From Cokeromyces recurvatus (Eukaryota; Mucoromycota; Mucoromycetes; Mucorales; Mucoraceae), in assembly GCF_025118155.1 (NCBI RefSeq), contig NW_026251394.1, forward strand, positions 372,001 through 436,000: 64,000 bases of DNA, given 5' to 3'. Positions 46,502 through 57,377 of this stretch are shown here, one piece after another (within the stretch, counting starts at the first letter, position 1; the number at the start of each line of letters is the position of its first letter). The notes beneath the pieces were generated by a model. It saw only the letters and a list, made by a program, of their open reading frames with translations, did not search any database and was not told where the DNA came from. A program made the position numbers and the translations under genes.

Positions 46502-47829
46502 ATGAATAAAGAAAAACCATTTATTGATCCTATTGTAACTTTATCTATTGAGTTACTTCCCGAATTTGGATTTACAGTACAAGATGAACCTATGTATGGA
46601 CCTGGATCTGTTTTTCAAGGTAAATACTAAAATAGTCTAATTCTTCTTCTTTTTGGATCCTTAAAGTTATCACTACTTTAGGTATCGTTCATCTTAGAAT
46701 GAAGGAGTCTCCTTTAGCAGCAGATAAACTTATCCTTACATTTAGAGGTGCAGAATATGCATCTACAATTCATGATGGCCATAAATTTTTAGTTCCTTTA
46801 ACTAAAAATCCATTCTTTGGTATGCAACAGACTCTTTGGCGTCGTACTCGAGATGATTGTTTATTAACAGAAAGTCATTATCAATTCCCATTTACTATTC
46901 AAATGCCAATGATTCAATTTCCACCTTCTATGGAACATATTCTCTATCAATGTAAATTTCATTTATCAGCTAAATTAGTACGTACTACTTTTACATTACC
47001 TACTGTCATGACACAACAAACCATTCGTTATAGACCCTTTATTGAAACAAGCTTATTAAAACAACCTATTATAGAAGAAGGTTATGATCATGGCCTCTTT
47101 GCATCTGTCAGACTTCATTCGTTGGATTATGTACCTAGTGATAGTGTGCCAGTCACGATTATCACATCACGTCGTCACCTGAAAACAAAAGAAGAAGAAC
47201 CAGCTACTAGAATAAAATCAATCCTGCTAGAACTATGTGAGACTGTCAGTCTTGTTTCATATCAAGCAGCTTCCATTACACGAGTATGTGCCTCTAAATT
47301 ATTTAAACCGTCATCGTCATCATCAACAACAGCTGATGCTTATTCACTTGTCAAAACTCAACATGGTAACGGTGCAGAATATAAAATGACTTTGACTTTA
47401 CCGCCTGATTTAATTCCCTCTATCAATTATTCTAAAATTGTTCATGTTGCTTATACGCTTAGAATTAAGATTAAGAGTAGTAGATATCATCGTTATTATT
47501 GTAGTAATAATACGACTACTTCTCTTTTATTAGAACCATTTCATTTATTACAACAACAACCTACTGTCTTGATGGAAATACCTTTAAAGATAGGAACATT
47601 AGGTTATGGTATTAGAGCTTCACAAGATTTAAAATTATATTATCATAATGATGACAATACTGCTGCTACTGCTACTGCTACTGCTGCTGCTACTGCTACT
47701 GCTTTGACTGAAGAAAGTCCTGAAGGATCCTCAATACCAAGATTCCTAAGATCAATAGAGTATGAAGATGCTTTACCTCTCTATGATTCAACTAAATTAC
47801 CTTCCTATGTAGCCTCAACTACAGCATAA
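46502..47829 (+). CDS. Arrestin-domain trafficking adaptor
   Basis: Alpha-arrestins link membrane transporters to Rsp5-type ubiquitin ligases for endocytosis. Two exons (46502..46619, 46682..47829) join in phase to 421 residues. The N-terminal arrestin sandwich has GPGSVFQGIVHLRMKESPLA and a typical strand pattern (KLILTFRGAEYAST; HYQFPFTIQMP..FPPSMEH). The C-terminal sandwich includes KMTLTLPPDLIPSINYSKIV and VLMEIPLKIGTLGYG. An Ala/Thr repeat near residue 385 is coded by GCT/ACT. The tail has LPLY and LPSY, which fit LPxY ubiquitin-ligase docking motifs, though no PPxY is present. The exact ART subfamily is unclear. Confidence 0.82.
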
Positions 47830-48126
47830 TTTTTTTTTTTTTTTTTTTTTCTGTATCTAATATTTGTATATCAAAATCACATTATACATATTCTTATTTA
47901 TTTATACATCTTATAGCATTTTATACTTATTTATCACGTATATTAAATTAATTTATCACGTTATTTATATACCAAATAAAACAAACCCCAAACCCAAATA
48001 CTAACACTCCTTAATAAAAAAAACTTTCAACACTCTCACTACACCTACTCACTCGACTTATCTTCTTTAAAAAAAAAAAAAGAAAAAGAAAAAAATATGC
48101 TTGTACTTTTTATATTACTATTTTAT

Positions 48127-49052
48127 TTATTCTTCACCAATCTTGGGAGCCAAATAATATCTTACATAGCCCAAGTTTTCAAGCTTATAATCAACCAAAA
48201 GAGGAACATCTGCTGATAAATTCAAAGTGACGCGGGGTGAAAGAGCTGTAGCTTTTGTAAAGTTGACGAGGTATTTAATAGAGAAAGTCATTGAGACACT
48301 TTGTTGAAGTTCAATAACAGTAGCATCATCTTCATTATCAACGGCACTATTAGCCTTTAAGGTAACAGAACCTTTACCAATTTCACCATCACTAGAAAAC
48401 TTGATACCTTCCTTTGTGCATTCAATAGTAACTATACAATAATATAAATTACTCGTCTTGTATATATTTATTTATTTTTTAAAGAAAAAAAACTCCATAA
48501 CATACCTGATTCACTAAGAGAAGCTAAATCACGACAGATTTCTTGGAATCGTGCAGATGACATTGTAACAACAGCTTCATAAGAAGTTTCAGGAATACCC
48601 AAATGTTCACTATCAATGTCCATTAACTTGAGATCATATTCACTAATTTTATCACTCTCTATAACCCAAAAAAAAATTACTTAATTAATCTTTCTCTTTT
48701 TAAATTTTTCTTTGTCTATTCATTTTCTCTTACCTTTGCTTTCAAAGACTAAGCTTAAAACATCACCATCATCATCAGCTTTAAGGGTTAAAATATCATC
48801 ATTACGAGCACATTTCAAGATCTTTCCCAAATTTGCAAGATTAATACCCAAAGGCAAATTACGATCACAACGATAAGGATCAAAACCATCTGATCTTAAC
48901 ATCATAGCGACAAGAGCAACATGTGAGTTATCCATAGCTTGAAGAGCAATGCCGGAATCGTTACATTCAAAGTTACATTCAGACACAAGTTCTCTGACAG
49001 CTTCAAGAAGTGATTTAAGAAGTTTGGCTTGTTGGAGACGGGCTTCAAGCAT
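48127..49052 (-). CDS. POL30: Proliferating cell nuclear antigen (sliding clamp)
   Basis: PCNA is the homotrimeric ring that tethers DNA polymerases and repair factors. Three minus-strand exons (49052..48734, 48658..48506, 48431..48127) join in phase to 258 residues, the family length. Diagnostic blocks are [60 protein letters not shown], the interdomain [20 protein letters not shown], and the C-terminal [20 protein letters not shown] then PKIGEE. The modification site corresponding to Lys164 falls near [11 protein letters not shown]. The gene is divergent from MVP1, and the 785-bp spacer has an ACGCGT box. Confidence 0.97.
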
Positions 49053-49837
49053 ATTTACTAAATAAATACATATTATTATTATTATTATTATTATAACCTT
49101 TTATATTTAGCTATACTTACAGTATTATATATATATGTGTGTGTGTGATGTGTGTATGTATGTGTATAAAAGAAAAGAAAAAATGACTCCTATACTGAAT
49201 TAAAAAAAAAAAAAAAAAAAATTCGCGTTGTTATCGTGTTTTATAAAAAATCTTTTTTTTTTTTTTTTTTGTCACGAAAAAAAAAACAAAAGTTTCCCGA
49301 GCCGGAAAACAAGTATTCTTATTAAAAAAAAGTAGGGGGGGGGAAGGCGAGGAAAGAAGAAAAAAAGAATATAAGAAGCTTATAAAAAAAAAATACCTCA
49401 TTTATATGCTATCGTAATATATATTTTATATACTACGTCAAGCTCAATTATTAGTCTAGTAGCAATACGCAACGCGTTTACTTGTTCATTTTAATTTAAA
49501 TGTGATAAAAAGGAGATAGCTTCGTACACTACATCAGGTTTAAAATAAAAAAAAATATTAATCATTAATTGTTTTATTGAATCTATTGCTTCTTCTAAGA
49601 TAATAATAAATAGATAAGATTTGTTAACATTAGAAATGAAGAATAAAAACATAAGGAGCTGAGCTTAATACGACTTTCCTTGTTGTATAAGTTGAATAAA
49701 ATGTCTGCAAAATTAGATAAAGGCGACTATTTCCTTATAAAGTTTATTTATGCAAAAAAAGAAATAGTATTTTTTTTTTCTTTCTTTCTTTTTTCTTTTT
49801 TTCTTTTTCTTTTTTTAATATTAATACTAATATTAAT
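49053..49837. promoter_or_regulatory. Divergent PCNA/MVP1 promoter region with an MCB-like box
   Basis: This 785-bp spacer carries a TG microsatellite near 49134, an A-run and T-run near 49201-49270, and AACGCGTT at 49471-49478. ACGCGT is the MluI cell-cycle box that drives S-phase genes, including PCNA, in yeasts. It lies about 420 bp upstream of the PCNA ATG. The same hexamer occurs elsewhere in the window, so relevance is only suggested. Confidence 0.4.
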
Positions 49838-50361
49838 ATGCAAACTAGCACTACAAATAAAGACATATTAAATAATCATGGATATTATCATTCTTCAACA
49901 CCCATCTATACTGATGATCCTTGGTCGACATCGACTCATCTTAATTTCAATCATAATCATACAACAGATGGGTCTGAATTAACCTTAGAAAAAGTATTAT
50001 GTATGTTTTATAAAGATTGAAATAAAGTCTCATGTACACTTATATATTTCCTATTAAAAAGTGGATATAGATGTACCTGATATCTATTGCAAACTTTATA
50101 AAAAAGCGTGTAACCAAGACGATATACAAATGATATTTGACTTGTCTGGGTTATCAGATCTTATTCAACAACAGGTAAGTAGTAGTGTTATACATGCAAT
50201 TCTTGAAACTGCTGTATACTAATTTATCTATAAAGATAAAGGATATTGTGTTTTCTACTACTACTACTGAAATTACTCAGAATGTATTCAATGTTTGTAT
50301 TGCCTTAATAGCATGTGCACAAAAGAATATGGGTAGATAAATTTAGATATATGTATATATG

Positions 50362-50404
<43 letters not shown>

Positions 50405-52234
50405 ATTATCAGTTATTGACATGCATTTACTGTAACAAAAAAGATATCTCTTTAAAAACTATTTATCAATATAGAAATGGTACATTCTAAAAAAAAAAAA
50501 GGAATTAAAGTATATAAAAGAAAACTACTAAAATAGATGCAATGTAGATCTTCCTATACCAATTATTAAAGAACAGGACACAGTTGACGATATGACATCA
50601 ATAACAACTACTGTTCATCCTTTTAATGAAGATCGTATAGAAGAACAAAAAATCATGAATCAGTGGCTGCTCAAGGACATGGATCATATCACTGTATCAC
50701 GTGTCTCATTTGATAATCAATCAACAAGCTTACTTTCATTTTTTAAACATGTTCGATATGAAGTAGAAAGCGAGAAAATGAGAACCAAGGTCTACAGAAG
50801 ATACAATGATTTTTGGTGGTTAAGCGAGATTTTATCGTATAGGTATCCGTTTCGCTTAATACCTCATTTACCACCCAAGAAGATAGGAGGAAGTAATAGC
50901 AGTGACATATATATTTAAGTGCGCATATATTGTATATTTATCCATATTTTTTCTTTCTTTTTTTTTCTTTTTTTTTTTAAAAAAAAGGGAACCTAGCTTT
51001 TGAAGAACAAAGAAGAAAGGGGTTATCAAGATTTATTAATGCCGTTGTTCGACATCCAGTCTTAGGAAAAGACGATGTTGTTTTAGCTTTTTTAAGCTGC
51101 CCATCTGTAAATACATACATACATACGCTGATCGTATCCATATAATATTTATAATGAATATATTTTAAAATAATAGGAATTTCAAAATTGGAAAAGTAGA
51201 AATTCACCTTCGTTAGATGAAGAATTTGTTAGAAAGACATATGATATTATTTATTTTGAGCGCTTAATACCAATCGATTTAGAAGATCGTATCATTCGAA
51301 TGAAGAAACGCGTATCAGTTACTTTACAACAATATAATCATATGTATCTTGTTATGAATGATATGATTAAATTGAAAAAGGCATTAGGGGCAGACTATAT
51401 TCGTTATAGTCTTACTTTAAAGTAAGTAAGTATATCACTGCAACAAAAGAGAGGCTATGAAAAAAAAAAGAAAAAAAAAAAAAGGAATAAAAGACTTATT
51501 GACTTTGTTAAGCTCTATAAATGCATTAGAAAAACAATGCTGGATAAATGATTGTCAAGATTGTTTAAAAGTAAAATATAGTTATGATAACGTTGTGAAA
51601 TCAATGCATCAAGCAGGAATGATGCTTAATAGACAGGTAAGCAGAATAACATTGATATTCTATTACATATAATTTATTTGATTTGAGTTAGGCCATTGCT
51701 ACAGGTAATAGTATATTAGAAAGTTTAAAACAGCAAAAGGACTTGCTGGAATCATTCAAGGTAAAATAAATAAATAAATATCTATTTTAATATCTAGTTA
51801 TTTATCTAATTATGTATAAGGATTTACTTGAACGAAGAGAAAAGGATAATCATTTTGTACACAATGAGCAAATATTGGCAAGACAAATAGCAAAGTATAA
51901 AAAGGGTCAAGTGATATCTTCTCTTGCACACGATGAGGAACAATTAGAAGAAGAACAAGAAGAAGAAGAACAACTAAATCATCATCACTGTTTTAGTACT
52001 TCTTTCGATGAAAGAACGGGTGGTTTATCACTGATACAGCAACGCGAAATTTTCATAAAATTTTGCCTTTTCAACGAATTATCTTACTTTCATAAACAAC
52101 AGGCTTATGTATCTGCTATGTACAATCAATACATCATAGACGAATTAAAATATGCAAGGCAATGGAATACACATTGGAAACAATTAGAAATGATGACAAA
52201 AGATATGCCAAACATACTTGATGACTTTTTATAA
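49838..52234 (+). CDS. MVP1: Sorting nexin MVP1 (SNX8-like PX-BAR protein)
   Basis: The protein would act in endosome-to-Golgi or vacuolar sorting through phosphoinositide binding. My model has ten exons (49838..50000, 50071..50174, 50236..50332, 50413..50431, 50537..50892, 50988..51106, 51177..51421, 51471..51636, 51692..51760, 51821..52234) and gives 583 residues in phase. The N-terminus has YTDDPWST and [13 protein letters not shown], resembling Mvp1. The PX domain reads [20 protein letters not shown] then [20 protein letters not shown], with Arg/Tyr lipid contacts, and [15 protein letters not shown]-terminal helical region (BAR-like) follows. Exon 4 is a 19-nt microexon and the exon 8 acceptor lies in an A-run, giving a 49-nt intron; both were set by phase and are the least certain parts. 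Confidence 0.75.
50348..50404. repeat. (TA)n/(TG)n microsatellite in an MVP1 intron
   Basis: A TA-rich run with scattered GTATATA units passes into about 12 TG repeats within the intron before the 19-nt exon. Length changes here could affect splicing of that microexon. Confidence 0.7.
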
Positions 52235-52364
52235 CAATAAAAAAACTATACATATATTTATATTTTATTCATATATAATATACATTCCAATATCTTTATT
52301 TCTCTCTTTTTTCCTTTTCTTTTCATTTTCTTTCTCCTATTGTATTTTTATTTATTCAAATAAT

Positions 52365-54586
52365 TTAATAAAAGCTCTTGGCATGGTTTTCACAAACATC
52401 ACGAAGCTTAGTTTCAAGTTCCTTGGAAAGAACACCCTTAGAACGGATCTCCTCAAGCATATCAGTGTGCTGAGTTTTGATGTGACTAATGAAATCCTTT
52501 TCCCATTCAACAACACGGTTCACAGGGATCTTATCGAGATAACCATTGACACCAGCAAAGATAATAGGAATTTGAACTTGAATGGAAAGAGGGCTATATT
52601 GAGGTTGCTTCAATAATTCAGTAAGACGAGCACCACGATTCAACAAGAATTGTGTAGAGGCATCAAGATCAGAACCAAATTGAGCGAAAGCAGCGACTTC
52701 ACGGTATTGGGCCAAGAAAAGTTTCATGGAACCAGCAACTTGCTTCATGGCTTTAGTTTGGGCAGCAGAACCGACACGAGAGACGGAAAGACCGACGTTA
52801 ATGGCAGGACGAATACCCTTGAAGAAAAGTTCAGCTTCCAAGAAGATTTGACCATCGGTAATGGAAATGACGTTAGTAGGAATATAAGCAGAGACATCAC
52901 CACCTTGAGTTTCAATGATGGGAAGAGCAGTCATGGAACCATAACCAAAGCTCTTATTCATCTTGGCAGCACGTTCTAAAAGACGAGAGTGAAGATAGAA
53001 GACATCACCAGGATAAGCTTCACGACCAGGAGGACGACGAAGCAAAAGTGACATTTGACGATAAGCAACAGCTTGCTTAGACAAGTCATCATAAATGATC
53101 AAAGAGTGACGACCATTATCACGGAACCATTCACCAAAGGCAGCACCAGAGAAAGGAGCAAGATATTGAAGAGGAGCAGCTTCAGAGGCCGTAGCAGCAA
53201 CAACAGTGGTATACTTCATAGCATCATTTTCTTCAAGAGTTCTAACAAGTTGAGCAACGGTAGAACGCTTTTGACCAACAGCAACGTAAATACAGTACAA
53301 CTTCTTGGATTCATCAGAACCATTGTTCCAGTTCTTTTGGTTCAAAATAGTATCAAGAGCGACAGCTGTCTTACCAGTTTGACGATCACCAATAATCAAT
53401 TCACGTTGACCACGACCAATAGGGACCATAGAGTCAACAGACTTGATACCAGTTTGCATAGGTTCGTTAACGGAGTGACGAGGCAAGATACCGGGAGCCT
53501 TCACCTGAACACGAGAACGACCGACGGTTTCAAGAGGGCCCTTACCATCAATAGGGTTACCGAGGGCATCCACAACACGACCAAGGATACCAGGACCAAC
53601 AGGAACATCGACAATGGCACCAGTACGCTTAACAGTATCGCCTTCCTTAATCAAACGATCATTACCGAAAACGACAATACCGACGTTATCAGGTTCCAAG
53701 TTAAGAGCCATACCCTAATAATACATACATCACTTAATATAATACTAAAGAAAACAAAAAAAAAAAATAGAGTAAATTACCTTAAGACCAGAAGAGAATT
53801 CAACCATTTCTTCAGCTTGACAGTTCTTTAAACCATAAACACGAGCAATACCATCACCAATAGACAAAACACGACCTGTTTCTTGAAGATCAATTTCAGA
53901 GTTAGCACCCAAAATACGTTGTTCAAGAATAGAAGAAACTTCGGAGGTAGAAGGCTTAGAAGAAGCATAACCACGAGCAGCAGTAGCAATAGCACCAAGG
54001 TTAACGCGGGCCTATATAAAGAACTTTTTGTTTAGTTTTTCATAATTTATATTTGAAAAGGAGTATATCTCTGTTTTTTTTTGTTTTTATATAGAGAAAG
54101 AAAATGCTGTTCTTTTTTGCGATTAATGAGTATTGGTAAAATTGAATGGCTACTTTTATTATTTTAACTTTATTTGCTTTATTGTGCATAGAACTAGTTC
54201 CTCTTTTGATTTCTTTTTTTGTTTCTAATTTTTATATCGATATTTTCTATCTGAGCCTACAGCTATCAACATCTATTTTAAGATTAAATTGCGATTGAAC
54301 ATCTAGCTATTAATGTACGTAGAAAAAAGTTGCAATATGTTGTATATAAAGTCCATTCATTACTGTCTACTTATTTGCTCTCTTTCTCTCTTCTCTCTCT
54401 CTTTTTTTTTATATTTTTTTTTTCAATTCGAATAAGCATTTTCTTTTTTGTACTCTATAATAAAAACAAAACAACACGAGATTCCTTTCTCCTTTTTTTT
54501 TTTTTTCCTTTTCAGTAGATTCTTACAGCAGGAGCTACACTACGAAGAGCCAAAGGACGGGCAAGACGAGCAATGTTTCTAAGCAT
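52365..54586 (-). CDS. ATP1: Mitochondrial F1-ATPase subunit alpha
   Basis: Alpha forms the hexamer of F1 with beta in ATP synthase. Three minus-strand exons (54586..54527, 54011..53781, 53714..52365) join in phase 0 to 546 residues. The first 60-nt exon encodes a mitochondrial presequence ([20 protein letters not shown]). Exon 2 finishes it and begins the mature part ([29 protein letters not shown]). Exon 3 has the P-loop [48 protein letters not shown] and the alpha-specific [20 protein letters not shown]. Codons are strongly biased to GGT/CGT/CTC-type choices, as expected for high expression. Intron 1 is 515 nt, unusually long here, and separates the leader from the rest. Confidence 0.97.
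54012..54526 (-). other. 515-nt first intron of ATP1
   Basis: On the minus strand the intron starts GTAAGA and ends ATATAG. It has purine-rich GA repeats near 54375-54410 and otherwise mixed A/T sequence. I see no reliable C/D or H/ACA snoRNA boxes and no continuing frame. Confidence 0.7.
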
Positions 54587-55307
54587 TGTTGTTTAATGTA
54601 AAACAAAAAAAAAAAAAACAAAAAACAAAAAGGAAAGTAATATATAATAAGCGGTTTTTAACTTTTTTTTTCCCCAGACTTAATTATATTTTCGAGGGGT
54701 TGTTTTATTTCACAAATAAAAATAAAAAAACAAAAGGGGCTGGGGAAGAGTTAATGTCGACGTCATGATTTAGCAGAAAAATAAATATAAATTTCAGCTC
54801 CTCAATTATGCTGCAACTAATAAATATTTTAAAACCCATTTAATCGAGTCATTAGTACTAATAGAAGGAAGGGAGCTTCAGGAGGAATCTTACCATGGTA
54901 GTGAAGGTAATCAAATTCAAAGAGTATAAAACATAGTGTAGGCCAGCAAATTATCTATACAGGAGTGGGAAAACTGTCTTGTGCGATAAATGGCTTTTTA
55001 TGTTAACTATCTAGAAAGATGATTCAATAGAAGAGATAAAAAGATTAGTCACAGTGTTAGGCATTTGTAGCCAATGGTTTACATATTTAAACAGACTATA
55101 GCATGATAAAACCGCAGCAAATGAGCTTGTCAATTAAATAAAAGATAAAAAATTTTCGGAATACCATCAGACAACCAACCAAGGTGCCAGAGTAGAACAC
55201 AATTTTTCATTAGAATAAGCCATATTCAAAACACTGATATCATTGTTTCTGATGAAAGAATTCAGAGGGATAATTTTGACCAGTTAGTATCTCATTGTAG
55301 ATTTGAT

Positions 55308-55351
<44 letters not shown>

Positions 55352-55761
55352 AGCATTGCAACCCCGTTGTCACAGCATCCTAGCATATTGTATACCTTGG
55401 TAATGAAAAAAAAATATTCAAATGAAGCGCTTGATCTATTAATATACAGCATTTTCTTTTCAATGAAGCAAAACATGGGTAATATATTTAACATTTGGTG
55501 GTAGACTAACAATTATTGCTGTTAGTATATATAAGAAAATAACACCTATTTTTTGCTGCTCTATTCTCTTTCATTATTTTCTTTCATGATGTTTAGATCC
55601 TGTGAGAGTACAGTATTGTTTATCTAATACAGCTTCTTACCATTACTATAAGTAACTGCGAATCCATTTTCTTTCCAGAAGTCGAGTTTGCATAGAGGAA
55701 ATTCATACATTTTTTTTATCTCTCTGTTTATTAATTCAGATTGTAATTTTAAACCAGATCC
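54587..55761. other. ATP1 promoter and start of the repeat-rich right end
   Basis: The ATP1 leader and probable promoter occupy the first few hundred bases. Beyond about 54.85 kb the sequence changes: base composition is less homopolymeric, reading frames are short and broken, and a 40-nt T-run lies at 55310-55349. No family can be named with confidence. Confidence 0.45.
55310..55349. repeat. 40-nt poly(T) tract
   Basis: An uninterrupted T-run. Its complement would code a poly-Lys segment inside a minus-strand frame, which is an artefact of the run. Confidence 0.7.
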
Positions 55762-55995
55762 TTAGATTGTCTTGAATTTGATAGAATGTAAAACTTTGTT
55801 AGCAGCAGCAACATCTGTAACAAAATCGTTTGTTCGAATTTGGTTTTGAAAAAGAAATCTTTCATTTTCGGGGTCTGTTCTATTCAATATATTAAAATTA
55901 TGTAAAAGCTCTTTTAGTAAAGAATTTATACCTCTATCAAAGAGTAGTTTTTCTAAAATCAAAAATAATGTAAAGCATTTTCGACACCCATACAA
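55762..55995 (-). pseudogene. Short fragment resembling a Mucorales transposon-associated ORF
   Basis: A minus-strand frame of 77 codons contains LLFDRGINSLLKELLHNFNI and ENERFLFQNQIRTNDF. From memory, an F-x-NQIRT block of this kind occurs in repeated Mucoromycota proteins that may belong to the TnpB/Fanzor-like group, upstream of their nuclease domain. No RuvC-type catalytic block is present nearby, so this is at best a remnant. The family assignment is an inference and could be wrong. Confidence 0.25.
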
Positions 55996-56254
55996 TATAT
56001 ATAATAGAATTGATAATAAGCATATAAGCCAGTTTTAGCTAATTTTAACCAGTATTATTATGCTTTGATTGATATTAATTCATTAGTATATTCCAATAAT
56101 ATCTCAAATACATATTTAGCATACATATAAATGCGTTATGCTATTTCATTACAAAAGACTACTGTTATTTATCAGAAAAAAAAAATAATTACATACATAT
56201 ATGAGTAATAGCAGTAGCAGCAATATTAATAGTAATTTAGTCTAATAATAATAA

Positions 56255-56400
56255 TTGTTCATTGTTCATTCATTCATTCATTCTACTATATAGTATATAT
56301 ATGCTCTAAGATAACATAACATATCATAATATAACGTATCATATCATATCAAACTATAATATAACATAATAGAATGCAATATAATACAACATAATATGGT
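56255..56400. repeat. Degenerate short tandem repeats
   Basis: Two low-complexity arrays are adjacent: TTCAT units (about 56256-56284) and a longer degenerate array of ATAACAT/ATATCAT units from about 56310 to 56400. Confidence 0.6.
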
Positions 56401-56506
56401 AAACTCTATTTCTCTATTTTTTACATGTCCTTTGCCATCTTATTCTATCTTGTCTGATTTTATTTTCTCTCTCTCTATCTATCTCCCTTCCTTTTTCCTT
56501 CATTTT

Positions 56507-56532
56507 TTCTTCTTCTTCTTCTTCTTCTTCTT
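56507..56532. repeat. (TTC)n microsatellite
   Basis: About eight TTC units sit inside a longer pyrimidine-rich strand bias from about 56400 to 56550. Confidence 0.7.
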
Positions 56533-57377
56533 TCCTTCCTTACTTCCTTCTATATTAAATTAAATTTGAGGCGGAGCGCGAAATGTGATTTTTATAAACT
56601 CCGTCATTTCCTTTTTAGGAATATTTTTTCGATAGTTTATTATATTTATGTGTTATGAAATGTAGTGCTTCTATCGTATTCATCAAGATATTGCTAAAAT
56701 TCGTTTTATTTTCAAATTTCTTCTTTATACAGCTGTTTCTATATACTTTATATCCTTTTGTTTTTAGTCGGCAATTATAATTGAACCTGCTGTAATTCAA
56801 TTTATTTGTACATATAAGGTGTTGTAGTGTTTCACAAAATTGCTTCAAATTTACTCTTTTTCACTCTTGTTATATATGCTTTTTATTAGAAGTTATATAT
56901 ATTAAGCATATAGTTACAGGTCTTCATCTATATGTAGTTTTTTCTCTTTCTAATGAGACAAAACTTATAAAAAATGCTAAATTATAACATATATTATATA
57001 AATTCGGAAGTTAACGTGGCAATGTCATGATTTTTGGCTCTTTTAATGCACAACATAAAATAATGAAGATACATTAATAAAATTGTATTTAATGAAAAAT
57101 TGACAAAATTTACATTATTTTCATAACTTCTTAACCTCATCTACATACATGAGTGTTTATTTCGACAACTATCATGTTATTTTATACGATTTAGCCATTT
57201 AGCTGCATAATAATTCTTTTCTTTAATAAAAACATCATTTTTTTTATTTAATATAATTATTGGATTAACAAAAAGGTTTACTTCCTGTTTAATATCGTTT
57301 TTTCGCAAATTCGTCACTAATTTGAATAACATTTGTGCATCCTTTCCATTAACACATAGATCATTACATACAATAGA
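56533..57377. other. Noncoding DNA before the Tc1-like element
   Basis: I see no intact gene. Short frames on both strands (for example 56848-56615 minus) show no similarity I recognise. I could not find a terminal inverted repeat for the downstream transposase here. Confidence 0.4.

Noticed and set aside
54840..55140. A plus-strand segment with IKRLVTVLGICSQWF, considered as a gypsy reverse-transcriptase fragment
   Set aside because: Only a few residues fit, stops are frequent, and the catalytic blocks are absent, so I do not name it.
55240..55512. A minus-strand open frame with a poly-Lys stretch
   Set aside because: The Lys run is the complement of the 40-nt T-tract; the rest has no similarity.
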